DNA from: an uncultured Bacillota bacterium
GTDB lineage: Bacteria > Bacillota_I > Bacilli_A > Erysipelotrichales > Erysipelotrichaceae
Length of the DNA stretch: 38,954 nt
Reading direction: 5' to 3'
Assembly (NCBI GenBank): GCA_937919165.1
Contig: CALFPO010000007.1
Location: 1-38,954, forward strand
Part shown: positions 30,886 to 38,548 of the stretch, in pieces
Layout: each line of letters begins with the position of its first letter
How positions within the stretch are numbered: position 1 is the first letter of the stretch
Made by a program: the position numbers and the translations under genes
Notes under the pieces: model-generated
The model's database searches: none
What the model saw: the letters and a program-made list of their open reading frames with translations, nothing else
Told to the model about the DNA's origin: nothing

Positions 30886-31852
30886 ACTGTTGGTTGTTGA
30901 GATTCTTTCTGGCAATCAGCTCTTTGGCGGTTGTCATGTCGGTGATAAGAATATTGATACGTTTGGATGCCAATGCTCCTAGTATGGCATTGATCTTTTC
31001 TTGACCATAAGCAATAGCCACGATTATCGTTCGGCTAGAGAAGTCATCAAGCTTGATCGATAGCGTCTTTTCATCCCCTGAGAAATTGACTGTCTTTCCT
31101 TCACTATTCAGCACTGAGCCGCAGCATGATACTACGGCATTTTTTTCGTTCAGTTCGATTAGGTCATCATCGGTCAAATAGCCTGTTTCAAACAATGTAG
31201 AGGTCTTGTCCTTTAGATGTCCCATGCCGACAAGAACGACATTGGCTTTCTTTGCCATCTTGACGACCTCCCTTATTTCTGGTTCATCCAACAATAGGTC
31301 TCTGATCTTCTTGGAAGATACGGTTGATGGAGCTGACAGCAGATATGATGAGCAGTTCCATTTGTTGGAAAGATTTGAGATGGAGGACAGAGCTTGCCAT
31401 CTGGAATTCTTGGGACCAATTGAGCCAACCACCGGAACCAGCGTTATGCCACGCCTATTGATATTTGGCATGTGGCTGGTGACATGAAAGAGGGTCTTGC
31501 CGGAAGAGACGCCGACGATATCGTCATCCCTGATGGCTCTTCTTAGGACCTCGCCGGCGGCAACGCCAAGCCTTTCATAGAATTCTTCAAGATTTGATCC
31601 GGCATCCTCCACAACATTGCAGTCATAGAAGTTGAAAGCGTTCCTGAGTTCCTTTTCGATCTCATACTTTTCAATTTCGGAATCCTGTATCTGGATATGA
31701 ACGATGCCTTCGTCGATAGCTTTGGATAAAAGGCGGGAAACCTGAGATCTTGATAGCCCAACGATGGAAGCTATGTTATCTTGAGATTTGCCTTCTTTGT
31801 AGTAGAGTGAAGCGATTTTAACCAATAATTCACGTTTATTTTTAGATAACAT
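30884..31852 (-). CDS. SorC-type sugar-binding transcriptional regulator
   Basis: 322 residues. The N-terminal helix-turn-helix (about residues 8-48) includes GKSQDNIASIVGLSRSQVSR, typical of the SorC/DeoR (CggR-like) family. The rest is the sugar-phosphate-binding domain of Rossmann type: DDDIVGVSSGKTLFHVTSHM, VPVVGSIGPKNSRWQA, NVVLVGMGHLKDKTSTLFETG and CGSVLNSEGKTVNF. The family binds phosphorylated sugars, usually the PTS product, and changes operator affinity. It is divergent from the PTS operon with a 326-nt gap holding TGCA-rich inverted repeats, so it very likely regulates that operon and itself. No strong Shine-Dalgarno precedes the ATG at 31852. Confidence 0.92.
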   Translation of the reverse strand: MLSKNKRELLVKIASLYYKEGKSQDNIASIVGLSRSQVSRLLSKAIDEGIVHIQIQDSEIEKYEIEKELRNAFNFYDCNVVEDAGSNLEEFYERLGVAAGEVLRRAIRDDDIVGVSSGKTLFHVTSHMPNINRRGITLVPVVGSIGPKNSRWQALSSISNLSNKWNCSSYLLSAPSTVSSKKIRDLLLDEPEIREVVKMAKKANVVLVGMGHLKDKTSTLFETGYLTDDDLIELNEKNAVVSCCGSVLNSEGKTVNFSGDEKTLSIKLDDFSSRTIIVAIAYGQEKINAILGALASKRINILITDMTTAKELIARKNLNNQQ

Positions 31853-31880
31853 GCTTTAATTTTAACATCTTTTTATGAAA

Positions 31881-31973
31881 TGCACAAATGTGCACATTAT
31901 GGTAGCAATTACATTAATTAAAACTATCACAAGCAAAATATGCAATAAAGTGCAATTATATAGAATAATTGCA
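31881..31973. promoter_or_regulatory. Candidate SorC operators
   Basis: TGCACA-AA-TGTGCA (31881-31894) and TGCAATAAAGTGCA (31941-31954) both have TGCA-N6-TGCA. A longer perfect inverted repeat, TGCAATTAT (31951-31959), N5, ATAATTGCA (31965-31973), overlaps the second. Their position between the divergent regulator and PTS genes and the shared TGCA ends make them the probable binding sites of the SorC-type protein. Confidence 0.7.
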
Positions 31974-32023
31974 TTGAAAGGGCTTAAATTAATGAAAATA
32001 AGTGAATTTATGTGAAAATATGT

Positions 32024-32052
32024 TTGAAAAACAAAAACTATTACAATAAAAT
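32024..32052 (+). promoter_or_regulatory. Promoter of the second PTS operon
   Basis: TTGAAA (32024-32029), 17 nt, TAAAAT (32047-32052). It predicts a start at about 32059 and a leader of about 120 nt. The operators lie 50-140 bp upstream, so the regulator may activate or loop rather than block directly. Confidence 0.6.
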
Positions 32053-32089
32053 ACCTTTTGTAAATTCAAATATGTGACACTTTTTTGGG

Positions 32090-32115
32090 TTATTAGCGTC
32101 TCGTACGCCTAATAA
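32090..32115 (+). other. Hairpin in the 5' leader of the PTS operon
   Basis: TTATTAG (32090-32096) pairs with CTAATAA (32109-32115), extended by CGT/ACG with one bulge around a CTCGT centre. It is followed by AT-rich sequence without a T run. It may be a second palindromic binding site or a leader structure. Confidence 0.4.
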
Positions 32116-32178
32116 TAAATTGAATCTTTGATTTAATTTGGACTTTAAGTTCTCAAGACGAAAGGGGGAGAAAGATTT

Positions 32179-32928
32179 ATGGTCCTACAGGCTATTTTAG
32201 TTGCTATTATTTCAACTATTTCTGGCTGGTGGTTCTCACATCTGATCACTAGAACTTGGCTGTATCCTATCTGGAACGGTTTCCTAGTTGCATTGGTAAT
32301 GGGTGAACCAATCGAAGGCATGAAAATCGCTGCCGCAATCAACTTGCCATTAGTTGGTTTCGTTACTGCAGGCGGTTCTATGCCTTCAAATGCACAGTTT
32401 GCCGGTTCTGTTGGTACTGCTTTAGCTATCGCTGCTTATAAGGCTAACGGCGCCATGACTGTTGAACAGTGCGTTGCCATTTCTACCATCGTTGGTGGAT
32501 TTGGTACATTCGTTTGGACTGCTTATATGACAGTTAACGCTAACTGGGTTCATATGGCAGACAAGTTCTTGGCAGAAGGCAATATCAAGATGGTTAGAGT
32601 TATGAACTATCTTCCTTCATGCTTGGTATCAATCGTATTGAATGGCATTCCAGGCTTCTGTGCTTGCATGTACGGTGAAGCATTTGGACATGCCCTAGCT
32701 GCATTCCCTCAGTGGATTATGGATGCATTCACTTTAGCAGGCGGCATCTTACCAGCATTAGGTATCGGCATGTTGCTGAATTACTTGGCTAAAGACAAGA
32801 TCTATCCATACTACTTCTTAGGTTTCGCATTGAGCGCATTCTTCGGAATCTCTACAATGGAAATCGTTGTTTGTGGTGTAATCATTGCGGCTATCGTTTA
32901 CTTAAACGGTAACAAGGAGGTTGCATAA
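32179..32928 (+). CDS. PTS mannose/sorbose-family subunit IIC
   Basis: A 249-residue membrane subunit of the EII-Sor family, with six or more hydrophobic helices. Signatures are WNGFLVALVMGEPIEGMKIA, INLPLVGFVTAGGSMPSNAQ and AGGILPALGIGMLLNYL. With IID it forms the transport channel. AAGGGGGAGA is a strong ribosome binding site. The stop codon overlaps the next start (TAATG), a sign of coupling. It differs markedly from the islet IIC, so the two systems are not recent duplicates. The substrate is unknown; the operon enzymes point to a hexitol or rare ketose. Confidence 0.92.
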   Translation: MVLQAILVAIISTISGWWFSHLITRTWLYPIWNGFLVALVMGEPIEGMKIAAAINLPLVGFVTAGGSMPSNAQFAGSVGTALAIAAYKANGAMTVEQCVAISTIVGGFGTFVWTAYMTVNANWVHMADKFLAEGNIKMVRVMNYLPSCLVSIVLNGIPGFCACMYGEAFGHALAAFPQWIMDAFTLAGGILPALGIGMLLNYLAKDKIYPYYFLGFALSAFFGISTMEIVVCGVIIAAIVYLNGNKEVA

Positions 32929-33764
32929 TGCCTAACTTAACTAAGAAAGATCTCGTAAAGAACTGGGCTTTAGGTTACTCATCAGAGTGCTGCTACAACT
33001 ACGAACGTTTACAGGGTTTAGGTAACACTAACTCATTCATGCCTATCATCAAGGCATTGTATCCAGCTGAGAAACAGGCTGAAGAATTGAAGAAATATTT
33101 GGTATTCTTCAACACTGAGCCATCTTGGTTAGGTACTTGTATCCATGGTATATCAGCTGCTATGGAAGAAAAGAGAGCCAACGGCGAAAACGTATCTGCA
33201 GAAGAAATTCAGGGCTTACGTTCAGCTTTGATGGGTCCTTTAGCTGGTATGGGCGATATTGTTTCACAGTCTATCGCTTATCCAATCTTAGCTGGTATCT
33301 GTATCCAGTTTGCCTTAGAAGGCAACGTAATGGGTCCAATCCTATTTGAAGTTGTCTATAAGGTTCTCATGATCGGCCTTGGCTATAACTCATACATGTT
33401 GGGTTACAACAAAGGCAAGGACGCTATCGTTGACCTGCTGAAGTCAGGTATCTTCGACAGAATCCTTGAAGCTGTTTCAATCGTTGGCTTGATGGTTGTC
33501 GGCTACATGACTTACTCTAATGTTGCAATCGACCTCGGCTTTATCAGCTGGGAAGTTCAGAACGCTCAGGGTTCAGTCGGCTTCAACCTTCAGGAAAAAC
33601 TGTTTGACAGCATTTTCCCAGGCTTACTGCCATTGATTGCTGTATTGGTTATCTCTAATCTGCTCAAGAAGAGAGTTAAGCCAATCACTATCATTCTTTG
33701 GGTATTCGTCATTTCATTCGCTTTGATCGGCGTTAAGTTCCTTCTTGGCGGCTACGCTGGCTAA
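32928..33764 (+). CDS. PTS mannose/sorbose-family subunit IID
   Basis: A 278-residue IID of full length. Typical stretches are YSSECCYNYERLQGLG, YLVFFNTEPSWLGTCIHG, GLRSALMGPLAGMGDIVSQS and the C-terminal helices LFDSIFPGLLPLIAVLVIS and VFVISFALIGVKFLLG. It is a useful intact comparison for the damaged islet IID, which lacks exactly this C-terminal part. It is coupled to IIC by a one-base overlap. A 12-bp hairpin follows before the epimerase gene. Confidence 0.93.
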   Translation: MPNLTKKDLVKNWALGYSSECCYNYERLQGLGNTNSFMPIIKALYPAEKQAEELKKYLVFFNTEPSWLGTCIHGISAAMEEKRANGENVSAEEIQGLRSALMGPLAGMGDIVSQSIAYPILAGICIQFALEGNVMGPILFEVVYKVLMIGLGYNSYMLGYNKGKDAIVDLLKSGIFDRILEAVSIVGLMVVGYMTYSNVAIDLGFISWEVQNAQGSVGFNLQEKLFDSIFPGLLPLIAVLVISNLLKKRVKPITIILWVFVISFALIGVKFLLGGYAG

Positions 33765-33780
33765 TACTTTTTAGAATCAT

Positions 33781-33811
33781 GACAATGCGAGGTTTTTTGC
33801 CTCGCATTGTC
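33781..33811 (+). other. Intra-operon hairpin with U-rich loop
   Basis: A perfect 12-bp stem, GACAATGCGAGG (33781-33792) with CCTCGCATTGTC (33800-33811), has loop TTTTTTG and no T run after the stem. It is therefore not a standard terminator. It separates the transporter genes from the catabolic genes and may be an RNase processing or stability element. Confidence 0.65.
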
Positions 33812-33827
33812 GGGAAAAGAGGAATAT

Positions 33828-34496
33828 ATGGGTAAAGTAGGAATCTATCCGTCCATCATGTGCTGCAAGCCATGGGACATTAAAGAATATATAGAAGAAT
33901 TCGAGAAGCATGACATTACCTCAATCCATTTCGATGTAATGGATGGACACTATGTGCCAAATATCATGCTTGGCTCAGCATTCTTCAAAGATATAGCTTC
34001 CATCACGAAGCTTCCGATCGATGTTCATCTGATGGTTGAAAAGCCAGAACTATTCATCGATTATTTTGCATTCAGAAAAAACGACTATTGCTGTTTCCAT
34101 CCGGAAACGACAAATCAGCCCTACAGATTGCTGCAACATATCAGATCCAAGGGTGTGAAGGCGGGATATGCCATATCTCCAGCCATAACTGTTGATTACA
34201 TCGCCAATTCGCTTGGTGTACTTGACTATGTGCTGGTGATGTCCATCAACCCAGGCTTTGCTTCACAGACCATGGTTCCTGACCATATTGCCAAGCTGAA
34301 GACCATCAGCGAAATCTGCAAGAGTGCTGATCATAAGATTGAAATCATTGTAGATGGCAATACCAATGTCGAAAACACCAAGAAGATGATCGCCAATGGC
34401 GCTGATGGTGTTGTCGCAGGAACATCTTCTATGCTGAAATACGGTCCAGAAACTTTTGATAAGTACTACAGCGACTATATGGAAGCTATCAAGTAA
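33828..34496 (+). CDS. Ribulose/allulose-phosphate 3-epimerase
   Basis: A 222-residue TIM-barrel epimerase that inverts C3 of a ketose phosphate. The metal ligands fall at the classical positions: H34 and D36 in SIHFDVMDGHYVPN, H67 in IDVHLMVEKP and D176 in IIVDGNTN, with D36 and D176 as acid/base pair. VMSINPGFASQTM and the phosphate-binding ADGVVAGTSSML are present. Within a PTS operon with dehydrogenases it more likely acts on a hexulose-6-phosphate (as AlsE does on allulose-6-P, giving fructose-6-P) than as the pentose-pathway Rpe. AGAGGA precedes ATG 33828; an in-frame TTG inside the hairpin is rejected. Confidence 0.87.
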   Translation: MGKVGIYPSIMCCKPWDIKEYIEEFEKHDITSIHFDVMDGHYVPNIMLGSAFFKDIASITKLPIDVHLMVEKPELFIDYFAFRKNDYCCFHPETTNQPYRLLQHIRSKGVKAGYAISPAITVDYIANSLGVLDYVLVMSINPGFASQTMVPDHIAKLKTISEICKSADHKIEIIVDGNTNVENTKKMIANGADGVVAGTSSMLKYGPETFDKYYSDYMEAIK

Positions 34497-34525
34497 CATC
34501 TACTGAAACATAAAGGAGAGAAATA

Positions 34526-35005
34526 ATGGAAAACAACCTAGTATTCGTAAGAATTGATGACCGTCTGATTCACGGCCAGGTAGTAACAGCGTGGCTTCAT
34601 GCATATTCGAATGTAACGCACGTATTGGTGGTCGATGACTTCACAGCCAAGGACCCATTCATGCAGACAATGTTTGAGCTGCTGATTCCTAAAGGAATTA
34701 CAATCGAAATCAAGACAGTGGAAGATGCTATCATCAAGTTCAAGAATGGCTTAGACAAGCCTACGATGATGATCGTCAAGAATCCTGCTGTAATCAGAGA
34801 TTTGATTGATGGCGGTGTTGATATCGACAAATTCAATATCGGTGGCATGGGCATGACCGGCAATAGATACAAATTCTATAGAAACATATCTGCCGATGAT
34901 GAAGAGAGACAGATCCTTAAAGATCTAAATGCCAAGGGCGTGAAGATAGAGATACAGATCATTCCAGCTCAGGAATGCTACGATGTTTCGCAGCTGTTGA
35001 AATAA
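34526..35005 (+). CDS. PTS mannose/sorbose-family subunit IIB
   Basis: A 159-residue cytoplasmic phosphocarrier with active-site H16 in FVRIDDRLIHGQVVTAWLH. Other family marks are VLVVDDFTAKDP, MMIVKNPAVIRDLIDGG, FNIGGMGMTGNR and a C-terminal GVKIEIQIIPAQE. AAAGGAGAG is a strong ribosome binding site. It is separated from IIC and IID by the epimerase gene, an unusual order. There is no IIA in the operon. Confidence 0.93.
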   Translation: MENNLVFVRIDDRLIHGQVVTAWLHAYSNVTHVLVVDDFTAKDPFMQTMFELLIPKGITIEIKTVEDAIIKFKNGLDKPTMMIVKNPAVIRDLIDGGVDIDKFNIGGMGMTGNRYKFYRNISADDEERQILKDLNAKGVKIEIQIIPAQECYDVSQLLK

Positions 35006-35020
35006 GGGCGGCTATCGTAT

Positions 35021-36067
35021 ATGAAAGCTGCTAGATTACACGCTATCGGCGACTTCAGAGTCGATGAGATCGATATTCCTGAAGTGAACGGCGAAGAGCT
35101 TCTTTTGAATGTCGGAGCATGCGGCATATGCGGTTCCGATATTCCAAGAATCTTTACACTTGGCACATCAAGACAGGATTATCCTTTGACGATCGGCCAT
35201 GAATTCGCAGGAACTATAGAAAAAGTTGGACCTAATGCTGATCAGAGTCTTGTAGGCAAAAGAGGAGCCATTTTCCCATGCATACCATGCAGAGAATGCT
35301 CATCATGCCAAAGTGGCAACTATGTCATGTGTGAGAATTATGGCTATCTTGGTTCAAGAAATAACGGTGGGTTTGCAGACTATTGCCTGATACCATCGGC
35401 ATGGCATTTTATCGAATCAAGCAATCCCGATCTTCCGATCGAGGCTTTGGCTATGACCGAGCCTTGTACGGTTGCTCAGCATTCAATCAGAAAAGGTGGC
35501 GTAAGCAATGGACAATATGTCGCCATCTTCGGTGCAGGCCCTATCGGAATCATGACAGCCAGATGGGCAACACTGTTTGGCGCAAAGCCAATATTGTTTG
35601 ATGTTGTAGACGAGAAGATTGAATTCGCCAGAGAAAGAGGCTGCCAAGCCTACAACAACAGAAGCGAGAATCCAGTCGATGTGATCAAGAGAATCACTGG
35701 CGGAAAGCTTGCGGATGTCACGATCGAAGGCACTGGCTATGGTTCGGCGCTTGGACAATGCGTTGAGTGCACAAAGACTTTCGGAACAATCGTTTTGATG
35801 GGCAATCCGGTAGGAGATACGCAAATCGCTCTTAGCCAGCATTCGCTGATATTACGAAAAGAATTGACCATTGTCGGAATCTGGAACTCACATTTCTTTG
35901 ATATCCCAATCAATGAATGGAAGGTAACGGTAGAGAATCTGGATAATTGCAAGATGACTGTTACAGATCTGATTACGCATCGAAGCGATCTTGATGGCTT
36001 GCCAGCATTATGCGATGGCATCCATGATCGTTCGATAAATATCTGCAAAGCATTGTTTGTCAAATAA
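35021..36067 (+). CDS. Zinc alcohol dehydrogenase, galactitol-1-P 5-dehydrogenase-like
   Basis: A 348-residue medium-chain dehydrogenase. The catalytic zinc site has C37 in GACGICGSDI and H60-E61 in TIGHEFAGTIE. The structural zinc lobe is PCIPCRECSSCQSGNYVMC. The NAD fold begins with AIFGAGPIGIM (about residues 167-178). The closest familiar relative is GatD, which oxidises galactitol-1-phosphate to tagatose-6-phosphate, and the PTS plus aldolase context suits oxidation of a hexitol phosphate. A short AAGGGCGG lies upstream. The gene ends 1 nt before the next start. The substrate assignment is an inference. Confidence 0.87.
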   Translation: MKAARLHAIGDFRVDEIDIPEVNGEELLLNVGACGICGSDIPRIFTLGTSRQDYPLTIGHEFAGTIEKVGPNADQSLVGKRGAIFPCIPCRECSSCQSGNYVMCENYGYLGSRNNGGFADYCLIPSAWHFIESSNPDLPIEALAMTEPCTVAQHSIRKGGVSNGQYVAIFGAGPIGIMTARWATLFGAKPILFDVVDEKIEFARERGCQAYNNRSENPVDVIKRITGGKLADVTIEGTGYGSALGQCVECTKTFGTIVLMGNPVGDTQIALSQHSLILRKELTIVGIWNSHFFDIPINEWKVTVENLDNCKMTVTDLITHRSDLDGLPALCDGIHDRSINICKALFVK

Positions 36068-36068
36068 T

Positions 36069-36650
36069 ATGGGATCAAAAAAAGGACAGAAAGTCACAAT
36101 CACAGGCGAAGAGTATTGCGAGATTCTAGGTGATATCCTTCATGAATACTACAATCGCATCATCTCGGATGATGAGGTTTTCTTGGAGCTTGGGCTCGAT
36201 AGAAAGAACTCATCCAAGTTTGCGATTGAACTGTCGATAATACTTGGAGTAATGGCTTTGCGACTATTTGGCTTAAAGCATAGCAATGACGGCCTGAAGG
36301 CCTTCACAAGAATGCATATCCTTACCAGAGTAGAAGATACCATCTTCGACTTCAACGACAAGGAGAAAGACAACTATGAAGATCTATTTGACCAGAGGTA
36401 CAACATGTTTGTATCTCTGATTGCTGAACAGAAGACATCATATGATGTGAGGTCTTCTTTTCTTGGCTTTGCAAGATTCCTTATTGCCCAGTTTTCGACT
36501 AAAGAAGAAGATGACAACAAGGAAGTCATTCAGAAGACTTCAGCCCATATAGTGGAATATGGAGAGATAATATCGCGCTTCATATCCAAATCAAGAATCA
36601 AGACAAGCTCTGCTTTGAGCGGAAAATACGAATTTGTTGTAACGATGTAG
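36069..36650 (+). CDS. Unknown helical protein in the sugar operon (193 aa)
   Basis: A charged, all-helical, cytoplasmic protein without recognised motifs. Segments include EEYCEILGDILHEYYNRIIS, KFAIELSIILGVMALRLFGL and a long helix around EEDDNKEVIQKTSAHIVEYG. It lies between two zinc dehydrogenase genes, starting 1 nt after the first stop, so it is translated with them. The ATG at 36069 lacks its own Shine-Dalgarno; a TTG at 36057 in the same frame is possible. Its fixed position in a carbohydrate operon suggests a regulatory or assembly role, but nothing specific can be said. It is not a IIA: no phosphorylatable His motif is visible. Confidence 0.6.
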   Translation: MGSKKGQKVTITGEEYCEILGDILHEYYNRIISDDEVFLELGLDRKNSSKFAIELSIILGVMALRLFGLKHSNDGLKAFTRMHILTRVEDTIFDFNDKEKDNYEDLFDQRYNMFVSLIAEQKTSYDVRSSFLGFARFLIAQFSTKEEDDNKEVIQKTSAHIVEYGEIISRFISKSRIKTSSALSGKYEFVVTM

Positions 36651-36667
36651 ATTGACGGAGAAAATGA

Positions 36668-37702
36668 ATGAAAGCATTAGTTATTAAAGGAATAGAAGAT
36701 GTAGATGTTATAGAGATACCGATGCCTGAAGTAGGAAAGGATGAAGTCCTGATCAAGATAAAGGCCTGTGCTTTATGTACATATGAACAAAGAGCGTATG
36801 TCGGCGAGAAGAAAGCGAAATTTCCTTTCCTCGGTGGACATGAGATATCGGGTGTAGTCGAAAAGATCGGTGCGAATGTCGATCCTGATGAATTTCCGAT
36901 AGGACAGAAAGTCAGTGGAAGGACACAGGTTGCCTGCGGTACCTGCTACCATTGTCGCAGAGGCGAATATGAGCTTTGTGAACATCTAAGCGACTATCGC
37001 TATAATGGGCCTGATTGCTATGGCTTTGGCGGAACGGCAGAGTACATTGCGCTTAATAAGTCGCAGGTCTTCCCATATCATGGCGATCTATCGTTTGAGG
37101 AAATGGCTTTGACGGAACCTGTAGCCTGTGTGCTGAACAGTGTAGCGATTGCTGACCCTAAGCTTGGCGATGATGCTTTGGTCATCGGCGGCGGAATCAT
37201 GGGACAGCTTCATCTGATGCTGCTGAAGGCAAGAGGATGTCGAACCATCCTTTCTGAACCTGATGAGGAAAGAAGGAAGTTTGCTTTAGCACGTGGTGTC
37301 GATATCTGCATAGATCCTACAAGTGAGGATCTCCATCAACGAATCAAGGAATTGACAAGTGGCAATGGAGTTGAGACTCTTATCAATACGACAGCGATAC
37401 CATCAGTAGAACAGGATGCCATATCCCTAGTGGCAAATCGTGGGACATTGGTGACATATTCATCTCAGCACCCAGACTCTCCTGTATCGTTCTCTCCTAA
37501 TTGGCTGCATAACTCCGAAGCTAGACTGACCGGATCCGTGAATCCAAGCATCAAGTCATTCAATCAAGCTGTTGAGGTCTTATCTAAGGGGATAATCAAA
37601 GTAGATGGTCTGGTGTCTAAGGTATTCACCATGGATGAAGGCAAAGAAGCTTTTGAAGCAGCCTTGAAAAAGGATACATATCGAGTTGTGATAAGGATTT
37701 AA
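36668..37702 (+). CDS. Second zinc-dependent medium-chain dehydrogenase
   Basis: 344 residues. Catalytic zinc: C37 in ACALCTYEQRAY and H58-E59 in FLGGHEISGVVE. The structural cysteine lobe is ACGTCYHCRRGEYELCEH. The NAD(P)-binding region has ALVIGGGIMGQLHLML. The protein has LCTYE where most sugar dehydrogenases have ICGSD, placing it in a different subfamily from the GatD-like enzyme upstream. It could carry out a second oxidation or reduction of the sugar or sugar phosphate. ATGACGGAG-like purines (GACGGAGAAAATG) form the ribosome binding region. It lies 2 nt before the aldolase gene, so the two are coupled. Confidence 0.85.
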   Translation: MKALVIKGIEDVDVIEIPMPEVGKDEVLIKIKACALCTYEQRAYVGEKKAKFPFLGGHEISGVVEKIGANVDPDEFPIGQKVSGRTQVACGTCYHCRRGEYELCEHLSDYRYNGPDCYGFGGTAEYIALNKSQVFPYHGDLSFEEMALTEPVACVLNSVAIADPKLGDDALVIGGGIMGQLHLMLLKARGCRTILSEPDEERRKFALARGVDICIDPTSEDLHQRIKELTSGNGVETLINTTAIPSVEQDAISLVANRGTLVTYSSQHPDSPVSFSPNWLHNSEARLTGSVNPSIKSFNQAVEVLSKGIIKVDGLVSKVFTMDEGKEAFEAALKKDTYRVVIRI

Positions 37703-37704
37703 AT

Positions 37705-38547
37705 ATGCTCTATACAATGAAAGAACTGCTGGATGTCGCCAGCAAAGAGAATTACGCCATTGCCGCTCCAAACTGTTTCCATGAACTTGATGCCGGGGCA
37801 TATATCGAGGCAGCAGAAGAATCTAATGCGCCACTTATTCTTGATGTACTGTATACTGCCCATCCCGATATCCGCTTCTTTGGCAATATGCTGAGATACA
37901 TGGCAGAACACGCAAGTGTTCCAATTGCCATAAATCTTGACCATGGTGGAGCCAAACACGAACATATCAAGGCCATACAGGCGGGCTTTACATCTGTAAT
38001 GGTCGACCGAAGCGCTTTGGATTTCGATGATAACGTAAAAGAAGTAAAAGAGATTGCCGATATGGCCCATATGGCCAATGTATCGGTGGAAGCTGAACTT
38101 GGACATGTCGGCATGGCAAACAATTACGAAAATGATGGAAGCGATAAGCTGACATCTCCAAGCATGGCTAAAGAATACATTGCCTTGACGGATGTGGATG
38201 CCTTGGCTGTAGCCATCGGTACAGCCCATGGCGCATATCCAAGAGGCTTTACGCCATATCTTGATTTTGAGAGACTGGTGCAGATCAAGAAAGAGACAGA
38301 TAGCTTCCCATTGGTTCTCCATGGATCAAGCGGAACCAAGATTGAAGATTTGCGGTCTGCATGTCGACTAGGCATCAATAAGGTAAACATCTCGAATGAC
38401 CTATGTAAGGCTTCGGCTATTGCGCTGCAGGAAGCTGACCTTGATGGTCAGAAGGCATATGATGTCTGGAATATCGCCAAGGAGGCGACAAAGAAGAAAC
38501 TGATTGAAATGATTGAAGTATACGGCAGTTTCGGAAAAGGTAAGTAG
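37705..38547 (+). CDS. Class II ketose-bisphosphate aldolase
   Basis: A 280-residue zinc-dependent aldolase of the fructose/tagatose-bisphosphate family (FbaA/GatY/KbaY). It splits a ketose-1,6-bisphosphate or related ketose phosphate into dihydroxyacetone phosphate and an aldehyde. Zinc ligands are H80 in INLDHGGAKHEH, H175 in IGTAHGAYPRG and H206 in LVLHGSSG; D79 is the likely proton donor. VNISNDLCKAS binds phosphate. The N-terminal motif is AAPNCFHELDA rather than the usual PAFNVNN, which may reflect an unusual substrate. No phosphofructokinase is in the operon, so a second phosphate would have to be added elsewhere. The gene starts 2 nt after the dehydrogenase stop. Confidence 0.9.
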   Translation: MLYTMKELLDVASKENYAIAAPNCFHELDAGAYIEAAEESNAPLILDVLYTAHPDIRFFGNMLRYMAEHASVPIAINLDHGGAKHEHIKAIQAGFTSVMVDRSALDFDDNVKEVKEIADMAHMANVSVEAELGHVGMANNYENDGSDKLTSPSMAKEYIALTDVDALAVAIGTAHGAYPRGFTPYLDFERLVQIKKETDSFPLVLHGSSGTKIEDLRSACRLGINKVNISNDLCKASAIALQEADLDGQKAYDVWNIAKEATKKKLIEMIEVYGSFGKGK

Positions 38548-38548
38548 G

